From Pirellulaceae bacterium (lineage in GTDB: Bacteria; Planctomycetota; Planctomycetia; Pirellulales; Pirellulaceae): a DNA stretch of 64,000 nt. Position numbers and translations under genes: made by a program. The stretch is from positions 310,001 through 374,000 of the forward strand of contig JAHDXO010000001.1 in the NCBI GenBank assembly GCA_023382975.1. The letters run 5' to 3'. The notes under the pieces were generated by a model. The model had not been told where the DNA came from and searched no databases. It saw nothing but the letters and a program-made list of their open reading frames with translations. Of this stretch, positions 37,023-46,706 are shown one piece after another (the first letter of the stretch is position 1; every line of letters begins with the position of its first letter).

Positions 37023-38786
37023 ATGCAGACGCGCGAAGGCAAACGGAGACTTCTCGAGCGGCTCGCGCGCACCAGGACGAACGACGAGCGAGTGGCTTGC
37101 GCGCGAGCGGCGGTCAAATCGCTTGTAGAAAGGTACTGGCAGGAGTCCTGTCGTCGAGTCGGTGTTACGCGCGAGATCCGCCAGTGCGACCTATTATTGC
37201 CAACACCCGCAGACGGTGTTGGTGACGCCAGCACGATCGGGACGGCGACCGCAGACCAGCATCAGGCGGCGTATGAAATCAGTTCCCTTTACGCCGCGAT
37301 GCTCCCGGAGGATCTGCGTGCGAGATACGGCGTCTACTTCACGCCTCCGGCCCTGGTCGATCGGCTTCTGCATCTGGCGTCGCAAGCCGGATGCAATTGG
37401 GAACACGCGCGAGTGATCGATCCCGCCTGCGGTGGCGGCGCGTTTCTTGCTCCCGTGGCATCCCGGATGGCCGCCCAGCTTCGCGAACGCCGCTATCGCA
37501 CCACCGATATTCGGGCGAGCATTATCGAACGTTTGCGAGGGGTGGAGATCGATCCCTTCTTGGCTTGGATGGCGCAAGTGTTCGTGGACGCCGCTTTGCT
37601 GGAACTGGCGGTTGGTATGCCCGACGAGACTCCGCCCCTCGTCGTTACGGCCGACGCATTGACGCTATCGTCCTCCCGGCTGGATTCGTCGTTTGACCTC
37701 GTCATTGGCAATCCGCCTTATGGTAAGACGCGATTGACGCCCGATCTGCGGGACCAGTTTGCGGAGTCACTCTACGGTCACGCAAATATGTACGGGATCT
37801 TTACGGAGCTTGCTACGCGTTTGGTCGCGTCGGACGGGATCATCGCTTATGTGACGCCGACGTCATTCCTGGGCGGGCAGTACTTCCAGAACCTCCGTCG
37901 CTGCTTGATCGAGAGAGCGCCGCCGCACGCGATTGACTTCATCACCGAGCGCAGCGGCGTCTTCGAAGACGTATTGCAGGAAACGCTGCTTGCCGTCTTC
38001 CGCCCTCGCAAGAAAGGAAAACGCGTCCAAGTACACTTCCTGAAGCCAATTCCGGACGGCAACGCTTACCAGGTGACGAAGATCGGGTCGTTCGAATGCA
38101 ACGGCGGTTCGGGGGCGCCGTGGATTCTCCCTCGCGAACCCGGGCAAGTAACGCTGCTGCGAAAGCTCGAGCACCTCCCGTGGAGGTTAGCCGATTATGG
38201 TTACTCGGTAAGCACGGGCCCGTTGGTCTGGAATCGGCACAAAGAGCAACTGACGGATCGGCCCGGCAAAGACTGCTATCCACTGATCTGGGCGGAGTCT
38301 GTTCGGGCGAACGGCGAGTTTTCGTTCCGCTACGGTCGTCGTAACCATAGCCCGTATTTCAAAGTCCGCGCCGGACAGCGCCATCTTCTGACGCGACAAC
38401 CGTGCGTTTTGGTGCAGCGCACCACGGCCAAAGAACAGAATCGACGCTTGATTGTCGCGTTTGTCCCCGATTCCTTTTTGGCAGAACACCAGGCGATGGT
38501 GGTCGAAAACCACTTGAACATGATTCGGCCTTTCCAAGCCGGCAGAACCCTGTTCGGGCCTGCTCCGATCGGACTTCCGACCGTCGCCGCCATCTTGAAC
38601 TCGAGTGTCGCCGACCAGATCTTCCGTTGCATCAGTGGAAGCGTTGCGGTGTCAGCGTACGAGTTGGAATCTCTCGCTTTGCCCGCTCCTGAGGTAGCCC
38701 AGGAAATCGACTGCGCGATTCGCAACGGCAAGGCCAGCCAGGAAATCGAGGGCCTGATTTCGCAAGCCTATGGAATCCGATTATGA
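37023..38786 (+). CDS. Type II restriction system N6-adenine methyltransferase (BsuBI/PstI partner)
   Basis: 587 aa, ATG at 37023 after GGAGGGGAGC. Gamma-class layout: a YFTP motif (YGVYFTPPALVDRLLHLAS), motif I VIDPACGGGAFLAPVAS (about residues 131-147), motif IV NPPYGK (230-235), TPTSFLGGQYFQNLRR downstream, then a TaqI/Eco57I-like target recognition C-terminus. It methylates adenine in the site cut by the nuclease encoded next; start and stop codons of the pair overlap (ATGA), so they are translationally coupled. M.PstI and M.BsuBI modify CTGCAG, but homologues can differ, so the site here is unproven. The pair sits between unrelated chromosomal genes and looks like a recent acquisition. 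Confidence 0.93.
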   Translation: MQTREGKRRLLERLARTRTNDERVACARAAVKSLVERYWQESCRRVGVTREIRQCDLLLPTPADGVGDASTIGTATADQHQAAYEISSLYAAMLPEDLRARYGVYFTPPALVDRLLHLASQAGCNWEHARVIDPACGGGAFLAPVASRMAAQLRERRYRTTDIRASIIERLRGVEIDPFLAWMAQVFVDAALLELAVGMPDETPPLVVTADALTLSSSRLDSSFDLVIGNPPYGKTRLTPDLRDQFAESLYGHANMYGIFTELATRLVASDGIIAYVTPTSFLGGQYFQNLRRCLIERAPPHAIDFITERSGVFEDVLQETLLAVFRPRKKGKRVQVHFLKPIPDGNAYQVTKIGSFECNGGSGAPWILPREPGQVTLLRKLEHLPWRLADYGYSVSTGPLVWNRHKEQLTDRPGKDCYPLIWAESVRANGEFSFRYGRRNHSPYFKVRAGQRHLLTRQPCVLVQRTTAKEQNRRLIVAFVPDSFLAEHQAMVVENHLNMIRPFQAGRTLFGPAPIGLPTVAAILNSSVADQIFRCISGSVAVSAYELESLALPAPEVAQEIDCAIRNGKASQEIEGLISQAYGIRL

Positions 38787-39877
38787 CCGATGCACTTCTG
38801 CCGCCGCTCCCGTCGCTTGAAACGATCGCAAAACGCTTGCCGATCGTCTTTCCCGAAGGGACGCCTCGTCGCAATTTCCTGGTACGCGACATGGCGGCGA
38901 GAACGGTATTCGTCATGTTCTACACCGGGGCAGTCGAAGGTCGCGACCGCTGGCTTCGGCCCAATCAAGTCACGCGGATGACCGATCTTCAAGCTGCCGC
39001 GACCAGCGATTCGGAACGATTGGAATGGACCCGTGTCTCACTGCAAACGAGTACTGGCGACATCCCGGACCGCTGGTACGCCGACAATACGCGGGAACCG
39101 ATTCGCGATGAGACATTGAACTCTGCCGTAGAACTCGGGGCGGTACTTGAACGGCCAGAGTTGCCGACCACGTCGCCGGTGCCGCGCTACCGGTTGGCCT
39201 CCGATTTTGCCGAACTGTTTCTCGTGAGCGACAAGAAGTTCCGCAAGCAGGTATCCGTTTGGCAGCAGCGGCATCTAACACCAGGGGCATTGGGGCGGTC
39301 CCGATTGCTCCGGCGAGGGGCGGTCACGCGTCCGGACGCGGTCGAGGTGACGTTTCCGAACCGTGAGGTCCGTCAGATGGCCCCGGGGCCGAGTTCCCTG
39401 ATCAGCAAGGCAGTGATCGAAGAATTCTCACCTCGGTTCCTGGCCCAACCTGCGGTCGTGTGGCTCAGCGAATCGCGAAACAAGGTGGTGGCACGCGATG
39501 ATGAACTGGCACGAGCGATCGGACTCGGGATTTCCGCTGATCGATTGCTGCCCGACATCATCCTCGTGGATCTTGCCCCGGAAACACCTTTGCTGGTGTT
39601 CGTGGAGGCCGTCGCCAGCGAGGGGCCGATTTCCGAGAGCCGTCAGGCGGCGCTTCTGAAACTGGCGACTGACGCCGGATACCAGCAGCACGACGTAGCC
39701 TTTGTAACGGCATTCATGGATCGGGGCAGTGGGGCATTTCGGAAAGTAAGTTCCGAACTCGCCTGGGGTTCTTTCGCCTGGTTTGCAACCGAGCCCGATC
39801 TGATCGTCGGCTATTTCGGCAAGTCGCAACACGCCCTGCTGTCCGAGTTAGCGCGACGCGGCCAAACCGACGGCTGA
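38783..39877 (+). CDS. BsuBI/PstI-type restriction endonuclease
   Basis: 364 aa. The C-terminal half matches the BsuBI/PstI endonuclease family: LLPDIILVDLAPETPLLVFV, then EAVASEGPISESRQAALLKL and QHDVAFVTAFMDRG, ending SSELAWGSFAWFATEPDLIV. These give the PD-x-(D/E)-x-K-like core (D of PDII, E of VEAVAS). The N-terminal half (LVRDMAARTVFVMFYTGAVE; PTTSPVPRYRLASDFAELF) resembles the family's DNA-recognition domain. It cuts unmodified target DNA; its start overlaps the methylase stop by four bases, which keeps its translation behind that of the protective enzyme. Full length and without lesions, so the system is probably active. Confidence 0.92.
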   Translation: MTDALLPPLPSLETIAKRLPIVFPEGTPRRNFLVRDMAARTVFVMFYTGAVEGRDRWLRPNQVTRMTDLQAAATSDSERLEWTRVSLQTSTGDIPDRWYADNTREPIRDETLNSAVELGAVLERPELPTTSPVPRYRLASDFAELFLVSDKKFRKQVSVWQQRHLTPGALGRSRLLRRGAVTRPDAVEVTFPNREVRQMAPGPSSLISKAVIEEFSPRFLAQPAVVWLSESRNKVVARDDELARAIGLGISADRLLPDIILVDLAPETPLLVFVEAVASEGPISESRQAALLKLATDAGYQQHDVAFVTAFMDRGSGAFRKVSSELAWGSFAWFATEPDLIVGYFGKSQHALLSELARRGQTDG

Positions 39878-39927
39878 AAGACAAGTCGATTTCCGTATTT
39901 CGGATCGGATTACGACGAGAGGCCGCG

Positions 39928-42876
39928 TCAAGGGACGCTTGCTCGCAGGGGGGCGGATCGGGCGCGTGTGCGATGGGGGCCGGGCAGCTTGCTTTCTTCT
40001 TCGGATTGGTTGGCCGGCTGGTCGGGACCGTCGTTCAGACGCTGCCCGCGCCAACGGCACAGGATCGCCAAGAAAGCGGGTACCAGGATGGGCCGGACGA
40101 TGAACGTGTCCAGCATGACCCCCAGCGTCAGGGCGAATCCCAACTGAACGATCGCCGGCAGCGCGTTGTTGCCGCCAAACAACTGCTGGGCGCCAGGAAG
40201 CCAAGCCGGCACGAAGCGTCCCCACTCGCCGCTGGTCATCGCGCTGAACGTCCCGGCCATGATGACGCCGCAACTCGTGATGATGCCACCGGTTCGCACC
40301 ACGGCGCACCGCAGGCCCGCGACGGGCCCAAGCCGCTCCTGTTCCTCGAACACTCGCGTGGTCAAGTAAACGTTGTAGTCTTGACCGATCGCCACCAGGA
40401 TGACGAACAAGAACAAAGGAACTTTCCAGTCCAGTCCTCGGAACTCCGGCCCGTCCAGCCAAGCGAAGAACAATTCGGTGGCGCCCAGCGTTACGAAGTA
40501 GCTGAACAACACGGTTAGTATCAGATAGCAGCAGATCAGCGGCCGTTTCAGAATCGCCAGCAGCACGCCCAGCACCGCCAAGACAACCAGGATCTGGATG
40601 CGGGTGTTATCCGACTGGGTGACCAGCTTCAAGTCGCGGATTCCAGCGATCGTGCCCGCATAGGCGAAGGTGGCATTGTGCCACGGCGAATCGGGCGTCT
40701 GGCTGTGCGCGTTCAGGAACTTTTCAATCCGTTCGAGCGTCGCGGACGCTTCCGGCGAAAACGGATCGTGTGACAGCAACACGTCGAACCGTGTCACTTT
40801 GCCTGCCAGTTCGCCGGACGTGGCGACAAACAGCTCCTGGGTCCGCGGATGCGCGCTGGTCACCAACTTGACCCAGGATTTGATATTCGTCATGCCGATC
40901 TTCCTGCCTGGGGGAAAATCGCCGAGCGGATCGGTGATACTGCGGACGGACACTACGTCGTCCAAGTACAGCAGCGCGGTCAAATCGCGGATCTGTTCCC
41001 GTCCTTCTTTCGTGTCGAAACGACCGTCCGGATCGAACGCCACGACTTGAACCGGGCCGCTTTCGCCAACCGGAAAGTATTGGGCCATCAGCTCAGCACC
41101 CTGGCGGCTGGGACGATCGGCAGGCAACTGTCGCAAGAAATCGTAGGTGATGACGCCGCTGCTGCCGTATTTTTTGGCAAGCGCCTGAGCCTGCGGCCAC
41201 GGCTGCAGAAAATCGTAGGTCATGTTCTTGCCGTGGATGGCTCCGTGGTAGGCCAGCGGCAGCAGTACCAACACGCTGGCCGTCAAGATCAACCCCGGAT
41301 ACCTGATGATTCCGTGGGCCATGGGCTCCCAGAACCACTGACCGGGCGTTCGCGGCTCGTCGCGCAATTTCCCCGCATCTCCGGCGGTCGTGACCGCGGT
41401 TTGACCAACCCCGAACGGCCAGAAGACAGCCGGTCCAAAGGCACGCAGCAAAGCAGGGGCCAAGGTGATGCATGCGATCAGCGTGACCACCAAACAGATG
41501 GCGATTGCCGGCCCGCTGTTGCTGAACTTGCCGAAGTCCGCGAAGAACATCGTGCCCAACCCCAGGATCGTGGTCAGCGCGCTGGCGGCCAGCGCATCGC
41601 CCACTCCCGCCAATGCCTGTTCGATCGCCACGGCCGGTGAGAGACCTCGCTGTAGCTCCTCTTTGTAACGCGCCACCAGGAACAGAAAGTAATCCGTCCC
41701 GGCGCCGAACAGAATGACAACAATGAAGATCCGCGTTGTGGTGAAGACCTTGAAATTCCACCAATCGAAGCCCGGCAACGTGCCGACTTGAGTCAGCATG
41801 GCGACGATGGCAGTGGCCGCGACCAGCGAGATCGAAATCGCCACCAGCGGCATGGCGATCAACAGCGGCGACCGGTAGACCAAGCCCAGGATCAAGACCA
41901 CCAGCAGCACGGTGAACAGTTCCGTGTTCTTGATACTGTCCTTGGCCGACCTCAACAGATCGCCGCCGACCGCCGCCGACCCGGAGAATCCGATCTTCAA
42001 CGAGTCGCGCGAGTCGTCCAGGACCGTGGCGCGAACGGGTTCCAAAACTCCTTCCAAATAGTCGAGCACCCGGATGTTGTCCGTCGCCATGAACTCGTTG
42101 GACAACTGCAGCATGACCAAACGAGCCGACTTGTTTCCCAACTTCTTGCCGAAAATGTCATCCAGCCAAGTCCACACATCTAACAACGGCAGCGTCGCGG
42201 CTTCCCGGGGCAGCGGCTCGCCCGCCGCGTCGGCCAGCGAAGCGTCCAGCGCCACGGCCTGCTTGAGATCCGCAACGGCCTCGTCCGAATTGCTCAAATA
42301 GGCATGAAGCAGATGGCGATTGTAGTAGACCTCAGCCAGTCGCGGCGCCTTGGCGTGATGCACCGGCGTATCGCCCTTCGCGGCTCGATCCGCCTCGTAT
42401 TCGGCCATGTTCTCGTCCAGGCGGATCGCTTCGTCCAGCGACAACATGGCCTTTTCAAGATCGGCTTGGGCTAGCGCCTGCTTCCGCTGGGCGTCGTCCA
42501 GACGACCCTCCTGCTGGAACGTCCGGGCTTGTTCCGCCAGCGTCTTGCCGCGAGTGAATGCCGCGACTGCGTGCAAGTTCTTCAGACGTCGAGCCAAATC
42601 GTGGGCCACATGCAGATCGTCTCGATTCATCGCGTCGCCTTCGCGGATGACGTAGAAGGCGATCTGGCTCTTTGGCCGGTTCTCCGGAAACCCCTTGCTC
42701 AACAATTGTTCGCCGACCACGCTGGGCATCTCCTCCGGGAGGTATGCCAAATCGCCGTCCTGGGTCACGTCCTCCCAAGCGGGCGACAACGACCGCAAAG
42801 CGGCGACGACCACCACCCAGCCGAGAATGACGATCAACCAGTGGCGCGATACGAACTTTCCGAGCCATAGAAACAT
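39928..42876 (-). CDS. MMPL/RND superfamily exporter with helical insert
   Basis: 982 aa with about 12 membrane helices. TM1 is LIVILGWVVVVAAL. The first large extracytoplasmic loop (residues about 45-300) contains a charged, TPR-like helical block (AQADLEKAMLSLDEAIRLDE; NRHLLHAYLSNSDEAVADLK). Two MMPL cores follow: FTVLLVVLILGLVYRSPLLI ... FGAGTDYFLFLVARYKEELQ and ILVVLAVLGVLLAIL ... AIGQDYNVYLTTRVFEEQER; the GxGxDY / GQDYN motifs are the proton-relay signatures. Family members export lipids or drugs using the proton gradient (HpnN, MmpL). The cargo is not deducible. The C-terminal tail is basic. It is convergent with the R-M genes. Confidence 0.92.
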   Translation of the reverse strand: MFLWLGKFVSRHWLIVILGWVVVVAALRSLSPAWEDVTQDGDLAYLPEEMPSVVGEQLLSKGFPENRPKSQIAFYVIREGDAMNRDDLHVAHDLARRLKNLHAVAAFTRGKTLAEQARTFQQEGRLDDAQRKQALAQADLEKAMLSLDEAIRLDENMAEYEADRAAKGDTPVHHAKAPRLAEVYYNRHLLHAYLSNSDEAVADLKQAVALDASLADAAGEPLPREAATLPLLDVWTWLDDIFGKKLGNKSARLVMLQLSNEFMATDNIRVLDYLEGVLEPVRATVLDDSRDSLKIGFSGSAAVGGDLLRSAKDSIKNTELFTVLLVVLILGLVYRSPLLIAMPLVAISISLVAATAIVAMLTQVGTLPGFDWWNFKVFTTTRIFIVVILFGAGTDYFLFLVARYKEELQRGLSPAVAIEQALAGVGDALAASALTTILGLGTMFFADFGKFSNSGPAIAICLVVTLIACITLAPALLRAFGPAVFWPFGVGQTAVTTAGDAGKLRDEPRTPGQWFWEPMAHGIIRYPGLILTASVLVLLPLAYHGAIHGKNMTYDFLQPWPQAQALAKKYGSSGVITYDFLRQLPADRPSRQGAELMAQYFPVGESGPVQVVAFDPDGRFDTKEGREQIRDLTALLYLDDVVSVRSITDPLGDFPPGRKIGMTNIKSWVKLVTSAHPRTQELFVATSGELAGKVTRFDVLLSHDPFSPEASATLERIEKFLNAHSQTPDSPWHNATFAYAGTIAGIRDLKLVTQSDNTRIQILVVLAVLGVLLAILKRPLICCYLILTVLFSYFVTLGATELFFAWLDGPEFRGLDWKVPLFLFVILVAIGQDYNVYLTTRVFEEQERLGPVAGLRCAVVRTGGIITSCGVIMAGTFSAMTSGEWGRFVPAWLPGAQQLFGGNNALPAIVQLGFALTLGVMLDTFIVRPILVPAFLAILCRWRGQRLNDGPDQPANQSEEESKLPGPHRTRARSAPLRASVP

Positions 42877-43053
42877 GCGAAAACTGCCTGGTATGAAGGA
42901 CTACTCAAGTGTGGCGTGATGAAAACGAGGCCAGACACCGCGAGCAATCGTGGATTCACGGAAACGAAGAAACAACATCTTGCGGCGCCGTTCCCCTTTT
43001 CAGCAAGCCGTCCCAAGTGAGCAGTATGGGGCGATATCGCGAAAAAGAAAAGG

Positions 43054-43455
43054 CTAATCCTCTGGCAGCAGGCCGCGGTATGCCTGGGGCAGCGTGTCGT
43101 AAATCTCGAACAGCTTCGACAAATCGGTGATTTTCATCACTTCCCGCACCGCGTCTTGCAGGTTGCACAGCCTCAGATGCAAGTCCCGGGCGACGGCGTG
43201 GTCTCGGATCTTCAACAAGATGCCGAGTGCTTCGGACGAAACTCGCTCGACCTTCTCCAAATCCAGGATCAGGGCCGGCGGCTGTTTCGCGGCCAGATAC
43301 TTCACCAGTTTGTCGTGAACCTGATGGATCTTCACGCGATCCCAAAAGGCGTCCCGCGCGAGCGTTGCAATCACGATCCCATGAAACAATCGGGCGACGA
43401 CGACCTGGTCGTGATCGGGCTCTTTCGAACCCTGGCTTGGCTGCTGTTCGACCAT
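43054..43455 (-). CDS. STAS-domain anti-anti-sigma factor
   Basis: 133 aa. One STAS domain of SpoIIAA/RsbV type: VVVARLFHGIVIATLARDAF at the start, LILDLEKVERVSSEALGILL with the phosphorylatable serine pair, and LHLRLCNLQDAVREVMKITD towards the end. Such proteins, when unphosphorylated, bind a kinase/anti-sigma protein and free a sigma factor or start another partner switch. No RsbW-like kinase or PP2C phosphatase lies in the window, so its partner is elsewhere. It is a second STAS protein besides the STAS-Sel1 fusion at 21.6 kb. Monocistronic, 177 bp from the MMPL gene start. Confidence 0.92.
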   Translation of the reverse strand: MVEQQPSQGSKEPDHDQVVVARLFHGIVIATLARDAFWDRVKIHQVHDKLVKYLAAKQPPALILDLEKVERVSSEALGILLKIRDHAVARDLHLRLCNLQDAVREVMKITDLSKLFEIYDTLPQAYRGLLPED

Positions 43456-43543
43456 ATTCCCTCCTTACATGGCGTGATTCGGGGCACCCGGGTGTGGCGC
43501 CCCAGTTCGTGGGCGTTCGGATTTCGCCTTCCGCGCCGAGGTC

Positions 43544-45724
43544 TCACGACCGTCGCAGATGGCGATCCAGCCATGAGTAGACCGCGTCGCGGATCGCATC
43601 GGGAAAATCGTGCTCGGCATCCGGATACTCGACTTTCAGATTATCCCGCGCCCCGCGGCTCTTGTAAACTTCACTTGCCCGGTCGACCACCTTGCGGACT
43701 CCCTCCACGTCGAAATTGGCGTCGTGCAGCGGCGCGTTCACGTACAGGGGCCGCGGAGCGATGGCCGCCAGAACTTCATAGAAATCAAAGGGAACTCGTG
43801 GCGGATCCCCTCCGAACACGTCTCGGATCCGCGGCATGTACCGGTCGCTGCTCCAGCCAGTCAGGTTGCCTCCATAGTAGTGGGCGAAGGCCGTGAAGCC
43901 ACAACTCGTCACCACGGCCCGCACTCGCTGGTCAAAGGCGGCGACGAACAGAGCGTTATGCCCGCCCAGCGAATGCCCGATGCAGCCGATGCGGTCCGAA
44001 TGCACTTCGGGCATCGCCTCGAGCAGATCGATACCTCGGATGTGGTTCCAAATACCCTTCATCGATCCACTCGGATAGTGCTGACCGGCGACGCGGAAAT
44101 CGTATTCGTAGTCGCCAAAGCTGGGGTAGTCCGGCGCCAGGCATACATAGCCTCGTTCGGCCAGTTCGTGTGCGTAGAAACGACTGGGACGCCCGTCCAT
44201 GCCGCAGACCTGGGCTTTCCCCAGCGGACTGGTCGGATGCAGGCAGAGCATGGCGGACGCTCGGCCCTCGATCTGCTTCGGGATCAGCAGCAGCGCAGGC
44301 ACCCGGTCGCCGGGTTCCGCGGCATAGGTGATCTTTCGGCGGATGTACGAGCCCGCGTCTTCCTCGGCCAGCACCTGGACGTCCAACGGCACGCGGCGGT
44401 CGCTGGCGGGCAGCGAGCCCATGACCTGCTCCATGCCTTGCAGGATATGCGCCCGGCGAATGCCCCAATGCCACGGTGTCTCGATCGGCTGCAATTGGCC
44501 GTCGTTGTCGCGGAAAACCGTCAAGTCGCTGTGGTCCGGATAGGCAGATTCAGTTGGGGGCAGCGAACTGATCGTTCCTTCGGCGGGGCCGTCAGCGATC
44601 CGCAGATTTTCCAGCAGGTATAATCCAGCCCGAGTCGGAGCGACGATATCCACGTCGCCGTCGCCGTCGATATCGACGCACTTGGGGTCCAAGTCGAAAC
44701 CGCAGCCGGCGCCCCACGAAATCAGATGCCGTTGCCAAGTGCGGGCTTCGCGATCGAAGCCATACCAATACACCACCAGTGGATCGTATTCGCCCGGGTC
44801 GCGGCCATCGTGTCCCAGGCAACGTTTTCCGGCGACCAAATCCGGTTGCCCGTCGCCGTCGATATCGGCCAGCATCAGGCAATGAGCCTGCGACCAACTG
44901 GTGTCGATGGCGTGTTGCACCCAGCGGCGCTGCGTCTTTGGCTCGGCGATCTGCTCCAGCCAATAGAGGCCGATATTGTGGCCGCGGCCCCAGATCACGT
45001 CCGAGTCGCCGTCGCCATCGACGTCGTGAACCAGGATGGGCACTCCCGCGTCCGCGTGCAGCGTGAACTCCGGTCGCCAAATCCACGATCCGTTGCGGGC
45101 ATCGGGTGGTCCTTCGGCCCAACCACGCGTCACCACCACGTCGCCTCGGCCGTCGCCGTTTACATCGCCGAATCCATTGCCATGTCCGCTCAATGGTGCG
45201 GGCAGATCGTGCCGGACCCACCGCGGGCGAACCGTGCCGTCCTGCACTTGGTCCCGCACCACCTCGTACCAGGCCGCGAATTTCATCCCATTGGGCAGCA
45301 CGTCCAATTGCCCATCGCCATCGATGTCGTACAACCGGCCCGTTTCACTGGGCCCCGGCGTGTCGATCACGTGGCTGGGCCAAGGCGTCTCCAAGCCCCG
45401 GTTCTCCACCCAGTACAGGGACTGGCTGCGGTAGTTGACGCTGACCAAGTCCGTCCGGCCGTCCCCGGTGACGTCCAACGGAAGGTTCGAGTAGTCGTCG
45501 TAGCGATTGCCGATCAACTGCACTTCCCGCAAGCGATGTCGCGTCCAATGCGGCGCCTCGTACCAGAATTCGCCCGATACGATATCCAACCGTCCGTCCC
45601 CGTTCACGTCGAGCGCCGCGCAAGCGCTGAATTCCGATTCCGGATTGATGGCTTGGCGACGAAATGCGATGTCGGCCGCAGGTACGGCCGCAGCGACTGC
45701 AATCCAGGCAACGATCTGAAACAT
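43544..45724 (-). CDS. Exported FG-GAP/VCBS repeat protein fused to alpha/beta-hydrolase (acetyl-esterase type)
   Basis: 726 aa with signal FQIVAWIAVAAAVPA. Residues 20-380 are FG-GAP/VCBS repeats, a calcium-binding-type beta-propeller: repeated DxDGDGxxD units (DVNGDGRLDIVSGEFWYE, DIDGDGQLDVLPNG, DVDGDGDSDVIWG, DIDGDGQPDLVAGK). Residues 440-720 are an alpha/beta-hydrolase of dienelactone hydrolase/acetyl-xylan-esterase style with nucleophile elbow GCIGHSLGGHNALF (Ser), LAPDYPSFGDYEYDF and late catalytic His in DAEHDFPDAIRDAV. It probably removes ester groups from polysaccharides outside the cell, with the propeller for substrate binding or oligomer contact (inference). Confidence 0.88.
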   Translation of the reverse strand: MFQIVAWIAVAAAVPAADIAFRRQAINPESEFSACAALDVNGDGRLDIVSGEFWYEAPHWTRHRLREVQLIGNRYDDYSNLPLDVTGDGRTDLVSVNYRSQSLYWVENRGLETPWPSHVIDTPGPSETGRLYDIDGDGQLDVLPNGMKFAAWYEVVRDQVQDGTVRPRWVRHDLPAPLSGHGNGFGDVNGDGRGDVVVTRGWAEGPPDARNGSWIWRPEFTLHADAGVPILVHDVDGDGDSDVIWGRGHNIGLYWLEQIAEPKTQRRWVQHAIDTSWSQAHCLMLADIDGDGQPDLVAGKRCLGHDGRDPGEYDPLVVYWYGFDREARTWQRHLISWGAGCGFDLDPKCVDIDGDGDVDIVAPTRAGLYLLENLRIADGPAEGTISSLPPTESAYPDHSDLTVFRDNDGQLQPIETPWHWGIRRAHILQGMEQVMGSLPASDRRVPLDVQVLAEEDAGSYIRRKITYAAEPGDRVPALLLIPKQIEGRASAMLCLHPTSPLGKAQVCGMDGRPSRFYAHELAERGYVCLAPDYPSFGDYEYDFRVAGQHYPSGSMKGIWNHIRGIDLLEAMPEVHSDRIGCIGHSLGGHNALFVAAFDQRVRAVVTSCGFTAFAHYYGGNLTGWSSDRYMPRIRDVFGGDPPRVPFDFYEVLAAIAPRPLYVNAPLHDANFDVEGVRKVVDRASEVYKSRGARDNLKVEYPDAEHDFPDAIRDAVYSWLDRHLRRS

Positions 45725-46332
45725 GGCATGACTCTCTTGGCGAAGGACTTTGCGCAGTGCCCCGCTTCCACTCGCGTCGGTTGGGGCTCACGCTGAAACA
45801 CGCTCGGTTGGGACTATTTAACCAAGAGGAACGAACAAAAGAAATGCGATGGAACTCGCCTGGAAGAACACCTGAGCAACGTTCGAGCAAAGATCTTCTT
45901 CTGCGACGCTCGCCAGGCCGTCGATTCCCGCCGTCCGGCGACGGCCTCTGAGACGAATCGAACTCGTAATCTCTCGAACGATGCAAAGGTCGCTAACCAG
46001 TACGAATCGTCTTTCGGTTCGATGGTCGCGGGCAACGATGAACCACAGGGTGGACCCTTGACGCAGAATCGCTTGTTGATCGAGTCTCCAGATCGCGATA
46101 CCCGTTCGTTCGCCGGTTCATCGAGGTGTTCTCGAGCGAAGCCTGGAAAGGTGGGCAACCCAGCATTGCAAGGGACTGGAAAATGCTTCACAGAAGTGAC
46201 CTGGGATCTCGTCTGCGGCCGGTATCCATCTTTTGAGGGGCTGTGTTGCCTTCCCTGTGCGCGGCCGGGGAAAAGGGTTAGACTGGTCGCTGAATTCAGC
46301 ATTTCGTCACCTTTTTTCCCACAACTTGCCCG
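45725..46332. other. Long intergenic region, no gene seen
   Basis: 608 bp between the divergent esterase and panD genes. No ORF with coding character, no tRNA and no clear repeat were seen. It should carry promoters for both flanking genes. The last 70 bp before panD are pyrimidine-rich and lack a strong ribosome site in front of the panD start. Confidence 0.45.
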
Positions 46333-46686
46333 ATGCAACGAACGCTGTTGAAATCGAAGATCCACCGCGCCCACGTGACCGAAGCCGATCTGGCCTACGA
46401 AGGTAGTTTGACCATCGACCAGGATTTGATGGACGCGGCGGACATTTTGCCGTACGAGTCGATCGATATCTACGACATCACCAATGGCTCCCGGCTGCGC
46501 ACGTACGCCATCATCGGGGAACGCGGCTCGGGGACGATCTGCGTCAACGGCGCGGCGGCTCATCTGGTGAAGCCGGGCGATTTGATCATCATTGCCTGCT
46601 ACGGACTGTACGAGGACCGGGAGGCCCATTCGCATCAACCGCGGATTTTCCGGGTCGACGAACGGAATCGGATTGTAACGCGATAG
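46333..46686 (+). CDS. panD: Aspartate 1-decarboxylase (pantothenate pathway)
   Basis: 117 aa, the usual length. It makes beta-alanine from aspartate for pantothenate and CoA. The proenzyme self-cleaves at Gly24-Ser25 in [14 protein letters not shown] to give the pyruvoyl cofactor. Other family marks are [20 protein letters not shown], the active-site region [20 protein letters not shown] and [20 protein letters not shown]. It has no close pantothenate neighbours; the next gene is an SDR 20 bp on, so they may share a transcript. A separate processing factor (PanZ) is not expected in this lineage. Confidence 0.97.
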   Translation: MQRTLLKSKIHRAHVTEADLAYEGSLTIDQDLMDAADILPYESIDIYDITNGSRLRTYAIIGERGSGTICVNGAAAHLVKPGDLIIIACYGLYEDREAHSHQPRIFRVDERNRIVTR

Positions 46687-46706
46687 ACACATCAGGAGCA
46701 CCTGCG

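Noticed and set aside
45900..46020. tRNA-like stretch (GAATCGAACTCG) upstream of panD
   Set aside because: It resembles a T-arm complement by chance; no acceptor or anticodon stem can be formed around it.
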